64,000 nt of DNA from Massilia litorea (GTDB lineage: Bacteria; Pseudomonadota; Gammaproteobacteria; Burkholderiales; Burkholderiaceae_D). The notes under the pieces are model-generated. The model worked only from the letters and a program-made list of their open reading frames with translations. It made no database searches and was not told where the DNA came from. A program made the translations under genes and the position numbers. The stretch is from contig NZ_CP062941.1 of assembly GCF_015101885.1 (NCBI RefSeq), forward strand, positions 124,001-188,000, given 5' to 3'. Below, piece after piece: positions 1 through 8,264 of the stretch. The first letter of the stretch is position 1; every line of letters starts with the position of its first letter.

Positions 1-1790
1 ATGCGGACCTCGCGCAGCGCCTTGGGATCGAGCGGTTCGTAGCGCTTGTGCAGCTGGTCGACGATGTCGAGATAGCTCACCAGGGTGCGCAGCTTGGCGG
101 TCGAGCCGAGGTCGAGCTTGGCCTGCTCGTTGATGTCGAGCGGCTGGTCGTAGTTGTCGGTCTGGACGCGCAGGTAGTTGACGTTGTCGCCGCGCTCCAT
201 CAGCGTGAAGCTGTAGACCACCTGCGAGGGGTCGCCGTTGCCGAGCATACCCTTGCCGGTCAGGCCGGCCTCCGCCGCCGCTTCCGGCGTGGTCAGGCGG
301 CGCAGCGCAGCGGTGACGGCCTGCTGGGCCTCCGAGTCGAGCGTCGAGACGACCGACATGTCGAGGCGGTCCAGGTTGTACAGGCGCGGTTCGCCCAGCA
401 GGTAGCCGAGGTGGTTGCGCACCGCGTTCGAGGCCTTGCGCGAGACGAAGGCATTGGCCGCGGGGGCTTCGACGCCGGAGCCGAGCGCCGGTTTCAGTTT
501 CACGGCCAGCGCGGCGTCGCGCAGTTGCGGCGTGATCACGCCGGCCTGCGCCAGCACGCGCAGGTGGCTGTTGGTCAGCGTTTCGAGGTCGGCTTCGCCG
601 GCGCCCAGGTAATAGGCCGGGCGGCGCTGCGCGATCATCAGCGACAGCGCTTCCTTGTAGACGAGGACAGCCTCCGGCGTGTCCATGCGGCCCTTGAGGG
701 TCTCGCCGACTTTCTTGAAGTCGCGCCCGTACCAGACCCACATGCCGTCGCCGAGGCCGTTGACTTCGCCGTAGCCGAGCTTGGCCGACAGCGGCACCGT
801 GTTCAGGTAGTCGAGCACGATCTGGCGGCGCGCGGAAGTCGTATCCTCGCCGTCCTGGTAGGCGCGCAGCGTGGCCGAGGCCATCTGGACGAATTTATCG
901 TGCAGCGAGGCGGTACGCCCTTCCGGCGAGTGGCGGTATTTTTCGATCTGGGTCGCCAGCGTCGAGCCGCCGGCCACGCGGCCGCCGCCGCTGATGCCGA
1001 TGGCGGAGAGCGACTTGTCGAACACGGCTTTCGAGAAGCGGTCCCATTCGACGGCCGGGTTACGTTTCGGGTAGGCCGGGTCGAGCAGTTCGCGGTTCTC
1101 GATGAACAGCAGGCTTTGCACCAGCAGCTGCGGCGTGTCGTCGAAGCGCTCGTAGAAACGCTCGGGGAAGCGGGAAGCGAACAGCGGCTGGCTGCGGCAG
1201 TCGAGGATCTCGAGGCCGGTGCGGGTCTTTTCGCGGTAGGTGGCGAAGATGCCGCGGTCGGCCAGTTCCACCATCTTGGGCGACATGCGCGCCTGGGCGT
1301 CGATCACGTAGTCGCGCGTCTGCAGCTTGGCGAGGAAGCCCGGCAGGTGCGAATAGCCGAGGCGCGCATCGTAGGGGCTCTCGGCCGGGAAGCGGATCGC
1401 GTTGCTGGGACCCTTTTCCATCCGGTAGTGCACGTCCTTCATCATGCCGGCGAAGACTTTCGCCTGCAGCGTCGAGGTACGCGTTTCGTAGACCGCATAG
1501 GCCGAGCCGGCCGCCACGACCACGAGCAGGACGCCGAACAGGACCAGCTTGCCCCGGCCGCGGCCCTTCGGCGGCTCGCCTTCGCGTTCGGGTTCAGGGC
1601 TGTTGCCGTCTCCAGGGGAGGTGTCCGCGGGCGCGCCGGTCTCGGTCACCAGCGAAAGGTGGGGAACGGTATCGGACAAGGGTTCTTCCTGCGCGGCCGC
1701 ATCGATTGCGGGCGCGGCATTGCCGGCCGCTTGACCGCGCAGTGCGCGAAATACGTTACGAGGCCGTTTGAAACGGCGGGTGCTTTCCAT
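1..1790 (-). CDS. Bifunctional penicillin-binding protein (GT51 transglycosylase plus transpeptidase), 3' end outside window
   Basis: Class A-type PBP that polymerises and cross-links peptidoglycan at the periplasmic face. Translation from the ATG at 1790 gives about 80 cytoplasmic residues, a single membrane helix at about 81-101, and a GT51 domain with the catalytic-type Glu231 in an IENRE motif and the family motif GGSTLATQ. The transpeptidase part begins before the window edge: the SxxK serine is visible as Ser563 in GSTAK, with Lys566. The KTG region lies beyond base 1. The Thr/Pro/Glu-rich cytoplasmic tail before the helix is longer than in E. coli PBP1a. The frame on the opposite strand is a GC-driven mirror. 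Class is secure; the exact subfamily is not. Confidence 0.88.
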   Translation of the reverse strand, partial: MESTRRFKRPRNVFRALRGQAAGNAAPAIDAAAQEEPLSDTVPHLSLVTETGAPADTSPGDGNSPEPEREGEPPKGRGRGKLVLFGVLLVVVAAGSAYAVYETRTSTLQAKVFAGMMKDVHYRMEKGPSNAIRFPAESPYDARLGYSHLPGFLAKLQTRDYVIDAQARMSPKMVELADRGIFATYREKTRTGLEILDCRSQPLFASRFPERFYERFDDTPQLLVQSLLFIENRELLDPAYPKRNPAVEWDRFSKAVFDKSLSAIGISGGGRVAGGSTLATQIEKYRHSPEGRTASLHDKFVQMASATLRAYQDGEDTTSARRQIVLDYLNTVPLSAKLGYGEVNGLGDGMWVWYGRDFKKVGETLKGRMDTPEAVLVYKEALSLMIAQRRPAYYLGAGEADLETLTNSHLRVLAQAGVITPQLRDAALAVKLKPALGSGVEAPAANAFVSRKASNAVRNHLGYLLGEPRLYNLDRLDMSVVSTLDSEAQQAVTAALRRLTTPEAAAEAGLTGKGMLGNGDPSQVVYSFTLMERGDNVNYLRVQTDNYDQPLDINEQAKLDLGSTAKLRTLVSYLDIVDQLHKRYEPLDPKALREVR

Positions 1791-2133
1791 GATGGCTCAA
1801 CCGGTTTTGAATCGACATTCCTGCAATCCCGTCAACCTGCTCGCCATCCCTGCTGCCGGTTTGTTCGAGTGATCGCGGTGGTCATTGGTTCACGTTTGTG
1901 GTTCTTTTTTCAAGCGCCGTTCCAATGTCAATTGTGTCGACGCCCAAGACATCATTCCACCACATCAACAGGTTTTGCACGTAGCCCTCTTCAAGAAATT
2001 TGACCTGCCCTGATCTTTTTCGCAAAAAAACAACGGCAGAGTTATCTGGATAGCATTGATGCCTACAAGCATTCTTCTCGCTATCCTACATGGCGTCAAT
2101 GTCGGGCAGATGACATGCCATTTTCGGGTCTGC
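1791..2133. other. Intergenic region, no gene seen
   Basis: About 340 bases between two minus-strand genes, with clearly lower GC than its surroundings. It contains an inverted pair (GGATAGC at about 2050 and GCTATCC about 30 bases on) that could form a hairpin downstream of the EI24 gene, and an A-tract near 2023-2032. It presumably carries the promoter of the penicillin-binding protein gene, but no convincing -35/-10 pair was found. Confidence 0.5.
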
Positions 2134-2946
2134 TCAGGCGGTGACCGGGGCGCTTGCACGCAAGTCTTCCAGCGCCTGCAGGCAGTAGTACTGGAACCAT
2201 AGTCCAGTGAACAAAAAGATCAGGATATACAGCCAGGCCGACAGGATCGCCAGGACCGGGAACAGGGCCACCGCCAGCACCGCGCCACCCATCCAGGCAA
2301 TCCCCGGCAGCGCGCCGAGCACGCCCGAGACCATGCCGATCGCCAGCAGCGGCCAGCGCCGCGCCTGCATCAGGGTCTTGCGCTCGGCGGCGCTGGCGTG
2401 GGCGGCGAGCGCGTCGTAGCTCATCACGCGCGCGGAGACCCAGCCCCACAGCGCCGCCTGCACCACCACCGCCAGCGGCGGGATCGCATACAGCGGCACC
2501 GTGCACAGCCAGAGCAGCGCAAAGACGATGACGCTCGTCAGGTTCATCCAGATGCTGCCGGCAAAGCTGCCGCCCTCCTTCCGCTCGAGCTTGGGGAAGG
2601 TCCGGCGGCCGACATGGCGTTCAATGGCCGGCATCGCGAACACCCCCATGAACAGCAGGGCAGAGGCGATCATCAGCGGAAGCAGCAGCAGGATCGCCAT
2701 CAAGGGCACCACGACCACCTTCAGCATGCCCAGGCCGAGCGTGGACAGCAGGCTGCCGCTTGCCTGGAACCAGCCGTACTCGGCGAACAAGCCCTGCAGC
2801 CAGTCGAAGAACGCCGGCCCGAAGGCCCACAGCAGGCCGCCCCAGAGCAGCAGCGACAGCAACAGCGGCGCCAGCGACAGCATCATCATGCGCGGCGAGA
2901 AGCCCGCGCGCAGGGCGCGGGCCCAGGCGGTGGCGATGCCGTTCAT
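2134..2946 (-). CDS. EI24/CysZ-like multi-pass membrane protein
   Basis: A 270-residue integral membrane protein of the EI24 (etoposide-induced 2.4 / CysZ-like) family. Hydrophobic segments are visible at about 20-47, 67-105, 125-165 and 195-250. Bacterial relatives include the sulfate permease CysZ, but many EI24 proteins have no assigned substrate and no sulfur genes lie nearby, so sulfate transport is not claimed. It stands alone on the minus strand and is divergent from the FKBP gene. The ATG at 2946 begins a typical N-terminus with Arg/Lys residues before the first helix. Family moderately sure; function unknown. Confidence 0.75.
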   Translation of the reverse strand: MNGIATAWARALRAGFSPRMMMLSLAPLLLSLLLWGGLLWAFGPAFFDWLQGLFAEYGWFQASGSLLSTLGLGMLKVVVVPLMAILLLLPLMIASALLFMGVFAMPAIERHVGRRTFPKLERKEGGSFAGSIWMNLTSVIVFALLWLCTVPLYAIPPLAVVVQAALWGWVSARVMSYDALAAHASAAERKTLMQARRWPLLAIGMVSGVLGALPGIAWMGGAVLAVALFPVLAILSAWLYILIFLFTGLWFQYYCLQALEDLRASAPVTA

Positions 2947-3116
2947 GTGCGGCTCCAGGGTGTGGTCAGGAAAGATACGGGCATGGTCGCGCGGCTCCCG
3001 ATGTCAAAAGGTCATTGTAGACGCGATGGGACAATATGGGACGGAACGGGCAACGGATGGCAGTTTCGCAGGGCATGCACTACAATCGCCGTTCACCAGA
3101 TTATCGAGGGAACAAC

Positions 3117-3473
3117 ATGTCCACTACCACCACTGCATCGGGCCTGCAATACGAAGACACCGTCGTCGGCGAAGGCGCAGAAGCCAAAGCCGGTGCCTAC
3201 GTCACCGTCCACTACACCGGCTGGCTGCGCAACGACGACGGCACCGCCGGCGCCAAGTTCGATTCGAGCAAAGACCGTAACGATCCGTTCCAGTTCCCGC
3301 TGGGCGCCGGCCACGTTATCAAAGGCTGGGACGAAGGCGTGCAGGGCATGAAAGTCGGCGGCCAGCGCCGCCTGACCATCCCCGCCAGCATCGGCTACGG
3401 CGCACGCGGCGCCGGCGGCGTGATTCCGCCGAACGCCACGCTGATCTTCGACGTCGAGCTGCTGGGCGTCTAA
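3117..3473 (+). CDS. FKBP-type peptidyl-prolyl cis-trans isomerase
   Basis: Small 118-residue cytoplasmic FKBP that catalyses cis-trans isomerisation of prolyl bonds. The single FKBP_C domain fills the protein: VHYTGWL, FDSS, a central GHVIKGWDEG segment, GYGARG and a C-terminal LIFDVELL strand. No signal peptide is present. The ATG at 3117 is chosen because it follows GAGGGAACAAC and gives the standard length; an upstream in-frame start would add unrelated residues. A TACAAT at 3081-3086 is a possible -10 box. It is monocistronic, with a strong GC hairpin after the stop. Confidence 0.95.
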   Translation: MSTTTTASGLQYEDTVVGEGAEAKAGAYVTVHYTGWLRNDDGTAGAKFDSSKDRNDPFQFPLGAGHVIKGWDEGVQGMKVGGQRRLTIPASIGYGARGAGGVIPPNATLIFDVELLGV

Positions 3474-3485
3474 AGTAATACCCCG

Positions 3486-3507
3486 CCCTGCCGCTCCCGC
3501 GGCAGGG
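3486..3507 (+). terminator. GC-rich hairpin after FKBP gene
   Basis: Perfect 9-bp stem CCCTGCCGC / GCGGCAGGG around a 4-base loop, starting 12 bases after the FKBP stop. It lacks a U-tract, so it is more likely a 3'-end stabilising or Rho-assisted structure than a classical intrinsic terminator. Confidence 0.4.
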
Positions 3508-3638
3508 CCTGCATCGAGCATCCCCTCTAAAATACCGTCCAAAAGCACGGTTTCTCCCGCCCCCTGCGCTAAGATGGCGCGCCGCATTGCCTTCGAAGCA
3601 ATGCCCCCATTCAGCAACCAGACCACAGGAGTATTTCC

Positions 3639-3893
3639 ATGAGCTTGCAGGACCAGTTCACCCAGGCCCAGGCCGATTCGAAGAACCTGCCGGAACGCCC
3701 GGACAACATGACCTTGCTGAAGATCTACGCGCTGTTCAAGCAGGCGTCGAGCGGCGACGCGACCGGCGAGCGTCCAGGCTTCACCGATATGGTCGGCCGC
3801 GCCAAGTTCGACGCGTGGGACGGCCTGAAAGGCACCTCGAAAGAGGAAGCGATGCAGCAGTACGTCGATCTGATCGAAGAGCTGAAGGGCTGA
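3639..3893 (+). CDS. Acyl-CoA-binding protein (ACBP)
   Basis: 84-residue soluble four-helix protein that binds and buffers long-chain acyl-CoA esters. Recognisable ACBP elements are YALFKQAS in helix 2, the GRAKFDAWDGLKG segment with the ligand-contacting Lys/Trp residues, and the C-terminal YVDLIEELK helix. Its length matches the eukaryotic-type ACBP family, which is patchy in bacteria but common in betaproteobacteria. The start is set by CAGGAG upstream of the ATG. It sits beside a PHA-granule-associated family gene, consistent with acyl-CoA/PHA metabolism. Confidence 0.95.
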   Translation: MSLQDQFTQAQADSKNLPERPDNMTLLKIYALFKQASSGDATGERPGFTDMVGRAKFDAWDGLKGTSKEEAMQQYVDLIEELKG

Positions 3894-3944
3894 TCGGCCC
3901 GGCTTGTCGTCGGGGGCCGCGTGCCCCCGGTCATCGCGACGGCA

Positions 3945-4226
3945 TCACGCCGCCGCAAAAATCCTGCGCATCTTGTCCGTCACCTTCGCCTCGATCGCCG
4001 GGCGAAACGCACTCATCAGCATTCCCAGCCTGATTTGCAGCGCCGCGCGCTGCGCGCCCAGGGTCAGCGCCCCTTCGACGCCGCTGCGTTCGAAACGCAA
4101 CACATCACCTTCCCAGCGCCACTGCATGCCGAATTCGGCGGCCACCTTGTCGGCCACTTGCTGCGCCGCGGCGCGTGCCCGCTCCGGGCTCAGGTTGTGT
4201 TCCTGGACGATCTGGATGTCGGCCAT
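3945..4226 (-). CDS. Polyhydroxyalkanoic acid system family protein
   Basis: 93-residue small protein matching the PHA-system (PHA granule region) family: starts MADIQIVQEHNL, has conserved ARAAAQQVADKVAAEFG and FERSGVEGALTL stretches, and ends in a basic-hydrophobic tail. The family is encoded near PHA synthesis or granule genes in proteobacteria; its biochemical role is not established. The ATG at 4226 is preceded by AGGAAG; the in-frame start at 4307 would run through an unconserved leader. Convergent with the ACBP gene. An intracellular PHA depolymerase is encoded about 4 kb away. Confidence 0.82.
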   Translation of the reverse strand: MADIQIVQEHNLSPERARAAAQQVADKVAAEFGMQWRWEGDVLRFERSGVEGALTLGAQRAALQIRLGMLMSAFRPAIEAKVTDKMRRIFAAA

Positions 4227-4389
4227 GTGCTTCCTTTCTCTACAAAATGCGTAAAACAATCCGCCATCATGCCAGTTGCATCGGCGTGATGCCAGTCCAC
4301 AGTGCAATTGATGGGGGTCAAAACCTGATCCGCCGGGGGCGCGAGTATCTGCTGAGCCAAGTCAATCACGACCACGCGAGGATTGCGCC

Positions 4390-5904
4390 ATGGAACAAAG
4401 AGCCCTGCTACCCGACGACATCGCCAGCTTCGAACTCCCCACCCCGAGCGCGCCCTACCGCCAGCACCGCAAGGCGTCCCAGCTGCTCGACCAGCCTGGC
4501 GCCCCGCGCGCTGCCGGCGCGCCACCTGAGTCAAGCGTACCGCTGCCCTATGCCTTCGGCGCGCGCGTGCTGATGTGGAAACAGGATCCGTCGGTACTCG
4601 AGATGGGCACGAGGAAAGCCTATCTGCCGGGCGTGGTGCTGGCCGGCCCGAGAGATGCCCGGATTGCCTCCGGCGACCCCGGCATCAGCCCGGTCGAACC
4701 GAATGCCTTCGGCGACTTCGTCACCATGCCCGACACGCCCCAGTTCGATGCCGTCCACACCTTTGCCGTGGTGCGCCAGACCCTGACCATGTACCAGCGC
4801 TCCCTGTCCTCCGCCGGCGCCGAGATGCCGCTGCCCTGGCAATGGAACAGCAGCATCGACACGGCGCCGCTGCAAATCTTCCCCTACGGCTTGCCGAACG
4901 TGATGAACGCCTTCTACAGCCGAACCCAGAACTGCCTGAAGTTCGGCGATTTCGTGCCCCCGGGGGAAAAGGAGCGCGTGTTCACCTGCCGTTCCTTCGA
5001 CATCGTCGCCCACGAAACCGGCCACGCCGTGCTCGATGGCCTCAAGCCGCATTGGCTCGAGGCCGATAATCCGCCCCAGACCGGGGGACTGCACGAATCC
5101 TTCGGCGACCTCACCGCGATCTTCCTGGCCCTGTCCCAGCTCGACCAGTGCGAGGCCGTGGTGGCCCAGACCAAGGCCCGCTTGCACGACAAGACTTTTC
5201 TGGCCGACATCGCCGAGCAGTTCGGCCTGGCGCTCGGCGGCACCACGGGCCTGAGGAATGCCGACAACGACCTGACCCTGTCCCAGGCCGGGACGCAAGT
5301 GCACGCGATCTCCCAGGTCTTTACGGGCGCCGTCTACGACATCCTGGCCGACCTGTTCGCCCTCGAGCGCAACCCGGCCTTCGAGGACGACGCCGCCGTG
5401 CTGCACCGGGTCGCCGCCTGGCTGCGCGGACTCGTATTGCGCGCCCTGGTGGCCGCACCCGACATCGCGGCCACCTATGCCGATGTCGTCAACGAAATGT
5501 TGCGCCTGGCCATAGAGGACGGCAAGCCGGCCGCCTATGCCGATGCGATCCGCCACCAGTTCACGCTCCGCGAAGTGGTCGGGGAGCCGGAAGTCACGCA
5601 AGACATGCCTGTTCCCACCGAACCCGCCAGCGCGACAACGTCCGCCACCTGCACCTTCCAACGCCTGAGCGCCGTCGTCTGCGACGCTCCCGGCGCCCAG
5701 CAGGACCGGCGCGCCTGCTGCGGCACCATGAACCTGGCCGAGTACTACAACATCGAACGCGTGCTGGACGCCGAGTCCGAGGCGCTGGCGCGCTGGTGCG
5801 CCGAGCACGGCCGCAACGGCCCGGCCGGCGAAGCGCTGCCGGTCGAGCCGCTGCCGGAACCCGGCGACCAGACCCGGGCCGCCCCGGTCCCGGTTGCGCC
5901 ATGA
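4390..5904 (+). CDS. Gluzincin-type zinc metalloprotease, M4-like, cytoplasmic
   Basis: 504-residue predicted zinc protease without signal peptide or lipobox. The zinc site is visible as H208-E-T-G-H212 (HExxH) followed by a third ligand candidate Glu236 in GGLHESFGD, the gluzincin arrangement of the M4/M36 group. The N-terminal 200 residues do not show the classical thermolysin/protealysin propeptide, and residues after about 400 are Ala/Pro-rich with two Cys clusters, so this is a divergent relative. Its stop overlaps the start of an emfourin-like gene (ATGA), implying translational coupling with its probable inhibitor. Protease class is well supported; substrate unknown. Confidence 0.75.
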   Translation: MEQRALLPDDIASFELPTPSAPYRQHRKASQLLDQPGAPRAAGAPPESSVPLPYAFGARVLMWKQDPSVLEMGTRKAYLPGVVLAGPRDARIASGDPGISPVEPNAFGDFVTMPDTPQFDAVHTFAVVRQTLTMYQRSLSSAGAEMPLPWQWNSSIDTAPLQIFPYGLPNVMNAFYSRTQNCLKFGDFVPPGEKERVFTCRSFDIVAHETGHAVLDGLKPHWLEADNPPQTGGLHESFGDLTAIFLALSQLDQCEAVVAQTKARLHDKTFLADIAEQFGLALGGTTGLRNADNDLTLSQAGTQVHAISQVFTGAVYDILADLFALERNPAFEDDAAVLHRVAAWLRGLVLRALVAAPDIAATYADVVNEMLRLAIEDGKPAAYADAIRHQFTLREVVGEPEVTQDMPVPTEPASATTSATCTFQRLSAVVCDAPGAQQDRRACCGTMNLAEYYNIERVLDAESEALARWCAEHGRNGPAGEALPVEPLPEPGDQTRAAPVPVAP

Positions 5905-6182
5905 AGATCCGCGCGAAACTGGCGGGCGGCTTCGCCGGCCTCGAGCGCTGCGTCGAGCTCGACACGGCCTGCCGGCCGGACGGGCCCGTGCTCGAAACCC
6001 TGGTGCACGGCGCCGACTTCTTCGGCGCCACCCCGCCCCAGCCGGTCGGGGCCGACCTGCCGCGCTGGGAAATCACGGTCGAGGATGGCGAGCGCTGCCG
6101 CTCGGTGCTGCTGATCGACGAGGGTTCTGCCGATGCGGCCGGGTGGCCGGCCTTGCTGGCGCATTTGCGCAGGCTCGGTTAA
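5901..6182 (+). CDS. Emfourin-like protealysin inhibitor
   Basis: 93-residue small protein resembling emfourin, the proteinaceous inhibitor of protealysin-like M4 proteases described in Serratia. Features supporting this are an N-terminal GGF turn (residues 9-11), a central LVxxADFF segment, a WEITVEDGER strand and a C-terminal LLAHLRRL helix. It begins at the ATG overlapping the stop codon of the upstream metalloprotease by 4 bases. Emfourin genes are typically adjacent to their target protease, so context and sequence agree. Inhibition here is inferred, not shown. Confidence 0.72.
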   Translation: MKIRAKLAGGFAGLERCVELDTACRPDGPVLETLVHGADFFGATPPQPVGADLPRWEITVEDGERCRSVLLIDEGSADAAGWPALLAHLRRLG

Positions 6183-6285
6183 GCAGGCAGGATGCGGGCG
6201 TTACCCCGGGCGGTGCCCGGGCTCCCCGGGTCAAATCGCGCGTCACCCGATGCATTTGCATATGTATATTGTGTCTAAGCCTGAT

Positions 6286-6314
6286 TTGTGGGAAAACTCG
6301 AATTGCCCTAAAAT
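6286..6314 (+). promoter_or_regulatory. Candidate promoter of fdxA
   Basis: TTGTGG at 6286-6291, 17-base spacer, TAAAAT at 6309-6314, in a locally AT-rich stretch 74 bases before the fdxA start. The -35 is weak. Confidence 0.35.
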
Positions 6315-6387
6315 ACAGTGCTTTGCCATGTTGGCGGCCCCAATTTGCGCCCTGACGCCGCGGCACCCCACCATAGATAGGACTGTT

Positions 6388-6711
6388 ATGACCCACGTTG
6401 TCACCGAATCGTGCATCCGCTGTCGCTATACCGACTGCGTCGATGTATGCCCGGTCGATTGTTTCCGGGAAGGCCCGAATTTCCTCGCGATTGACCCTGA
6501 CGAGTGCATCGACTGCGCAGTATGCGTGGCCGAGTGCCCGGTGAATGCGATCTATGCCGAGGAAGACGTGCCGGGCGACCAGCAGCAATTCATCAAGATC
6601 AACGCCGACCTGTCGCGCGCCTGGCCTTCGATCACGAAGACCAAACCGGCCCTGGCCGACGCCGACGAGTGGAAAGACGTCAAGGACAAGCTGGACCAGC
6701 TGGCCCGCTAA
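6388..6711 (+). CDS. fdxA: Seven-iron ferredoxin FdxA
   Basis: 107-residue ferredoxin expected to hold one [3Fe-4S] and one [4Fe-4S] cluster. Cys9, Cys12 (CIRC), Cys17, Cys21 and Cys25 form the FdxA pattern; Cys40, Cys43, Cys46 and Cys50 form the second cluster motif [12 protein letters not shown] roughly 50-residue acidic/basic tail follows, typical of the Azotobacter FdI/FdxA family. The ATG at 6388 follows an AT-rich promoter-like region. It lies directly upstream of a ferredoxin-NADP reductase gene on the same strand, its likely redox partner. Confidence 0.95.
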   Translation: MTHVVTESCIRCRYTDCVDVCPVDCFREGPNFLAIDPDECIDCAVCVAECPVNAIYAEEDVPGDQQQFIKINADLSRAWPSITKTKPALADADEWKDVKDKLDQLAR

Positions 6712-6863
6712 GCGCGCCTGATTGTCCGCCTGCCGACGCCGGTTTTACCCGGCGCCTGCAGGCAAGTTCCATCCATGGCACACTAGCGGCCATCGCAGCA
6801 TCGGGCACGCATCGACGGCATGCCATTAGCGCCCCTCTTTTCAAAAATCAACAGGATTTGCAC

Positions 6864-7961
6864 ATGACCATCAGTGCCACCCACGATGCGGGCAGCATCG
6901 CCCCTAACACTTCGTTCGCCGGCGCCATCGATGCCGACGCGGTCATCATCGGTGCGGGCCCGGTCGGCCTGTTCCAGGTCTTCGAACTCGGCCTGCTCGA
7001 GATCAAGGCCCACGTCATCGATTCGCTCGCTGCCGTCGGCGGCCAGTGCGTCGAGCTGTATCCGGACAAGCCGATCTACGACATCCCTGCCGTGCCTGTG
7101 TGCACCGGCCAGGAACTGACCGACAACCTGCTCAAGCAGATCGAGCCGTTCGAGCCGACTTTCCACCTGGGCCAGGAAGTGACGACCGTGCAGCGCCGCG
7201 AAGACGGCCGCTTCAATGTCGAAACCTCGGCCGGTACCCGCTTCATCACCAAGACCATCTTCATCGCGGCCGGCGTCGGTTCGTTCCAGGCGCGCACGAT
7301 CAAGGTCGACGGCATCGACAAGTTCGAAGGCAGCCAGCTGCACTACCGCGTCAAGGATCCTTCCCAGTTCGAAGGCAAGAACCTGGTCATCTGCGGCGGC
7401 GGCGATTCCGCGCTGGACTGGGCGCTGAACTTCGTCGGCAAGGCCGAGTCGGTCGTGCTGCTGCACCGCCGTGAAGACTTCCGCGCGGCCCCGGCATCGG
7501 TGGCCAAGATGAAGGCGCTGTGCGACGAATACGAGATGCAGCTGATCATCGGCCAGGTCACCGGCTTCGACGAAACCGACGGCAAGCTGACCGAAGTAAA
7601 GGTCACCGGCGCCGACGGCGTCACCCGCCGCGTGCCGCTGGACATGCTGCTGGTCTTCTTCGGCCTGTCGCCGAAGCTGGGCCCGATCGCCGAATGGGGC
7701 CTCGACATCGAGCGCCGCCAGCTGAAAGTGGTCGACACCGAAAAGTTCGAAACCAATGTGCCGGGCATCTTCGCCGTGGGCGACATCAACACCTATCCGG
7801 GCAAGAAGAAGCTGATCCTGTCGGGCTTCCACGAAGCGGCCCTGGCTGCCTTCGGCGCGGCGCCGTATATCTTCCCGGACAAGAAGATCCACATGCAGTA
7901 CACGACGACCTCGCCGAAGCTGCACAAGATCCTCGGCGTCGAAACGCCTGTGTTCGATTGA
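6864..7961 (+). CDS. Thioredoxin-reductase-like ferredoxin-NADP(+) reductase
   Basis: 365-residue FAD/NAD(P)-binding flavoprotein of the thioredoxin-reductase-like FNR (YumC-type) class. The FAD Rossmann motif [11 protein letters not shown] lies near residues 31-41, the conserved [15 protein letters not shown] follows, and the NAD(P) motif [12 protein letters not shown] is central. The redox CxxC of thioredoxin reductase is absent. The C-terminal motif [14 protein letters not shown] is characteristic of this FNR group. Start at 6864 follows ACAGGA; longer in-frame versions run into the fdxA gene. With fdxA it forms an electron-transfer pair. Confidence 0.93.
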   Translation: MTISATHDAGSIAPNTSFAGAIDADAVIIGAGPVGLFQVFELGLLEIKAHVIDSLAAVGGQCVELYPDKPIYDIPAVPVCTGQELTDNLLKQIEPFEPTFHLGQEVTTVQRREDGRFNVETSAGTRFITKTIFIAAGVGSFQARTIKVDGIDKFEGSQLHYRVKDPSQFEGKNLVICGGGDSALDWALNFVGKAESVVLLHRREDFRAAPASVAKMKALCDEYEMQLIIGQVTGFDETDGKLTEVKVTGADGVTRRVPLDMLLVFFGLSPKLGPIAEWGLDIERRQLKVVDTEKFETNVPGIFAVGDINTYPGKKKLILSGFHEAALAAFGAAPYIFPDKKIHMQYTTTSPKLHKILGVETPVFD

Positions 7962-8002
7962 TCTTCGTACAAACGCACGATCGTTCAGTTACATGAAAAC
8001 CA

Positions 8003-8035
8003 CAATGCCCCGGTCCTCCGGGGCATTTGTTTTTA
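8003..8035 (+). terminator. Intrinsic terminator after ferredoxin reductase gene
   Basis: 10-bp stem AATGCCCCGG / CCGGGGCATT with a 4-base loop, followed by a T-rich run. It closes the fdxA-reductase unit. Confidence 0.85.
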
Positions 8036-8148
8036 TGTGTGCCGTATCACCGACGGCCTATCAAAATCGGGTGTATAACCCCCTTAAGCGTGCCCCACAT
8101 GCAGCCTGCAAGGGAAATGGTTATTTCCACGCGTCAATCAACTTATCC

Positions 8149-8154
8149 TATAAT
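8149..8154 (+). promoter_or_regulatory. Candidate -10 box for PHA depolymerase gene
   Basis: Perfect TATAAT in an AT-rich patch 110 bases upstream of the depolymerase start; no clear -35 hexamer at 16-18 bases. The rest of the roughly 300-base gap between the reductase and depolymerase genes holds only the upstream terminator and no ORF worth calling. Confidence 0.4.
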
Positions 8155-8264
8155 TGGCTGATGAATTTTCGCGCAAGGGACGGCCAGCCCATACGGCAGC
8201 CATGCCAGGCGCAAGGGCCTGGGCAACGCGCCCCGGCGACACGCACCACATGAAGGAATTATTT

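Noticed and set aside
48..2003. 650-codon plus-strand frame opposite the penicillin-binding protein
   Set aside because: Antisense shadow. The minus strand encodes intact transglycosylase and transpeptidase motifs over the same bases.
4531..5808. 425-codon minus-strand frame opposite the metalloprotease
   Set aside because: No recognisable motif and no ribosome binding site, whereas the plus strand has HExxH and a coupled downstream gene.
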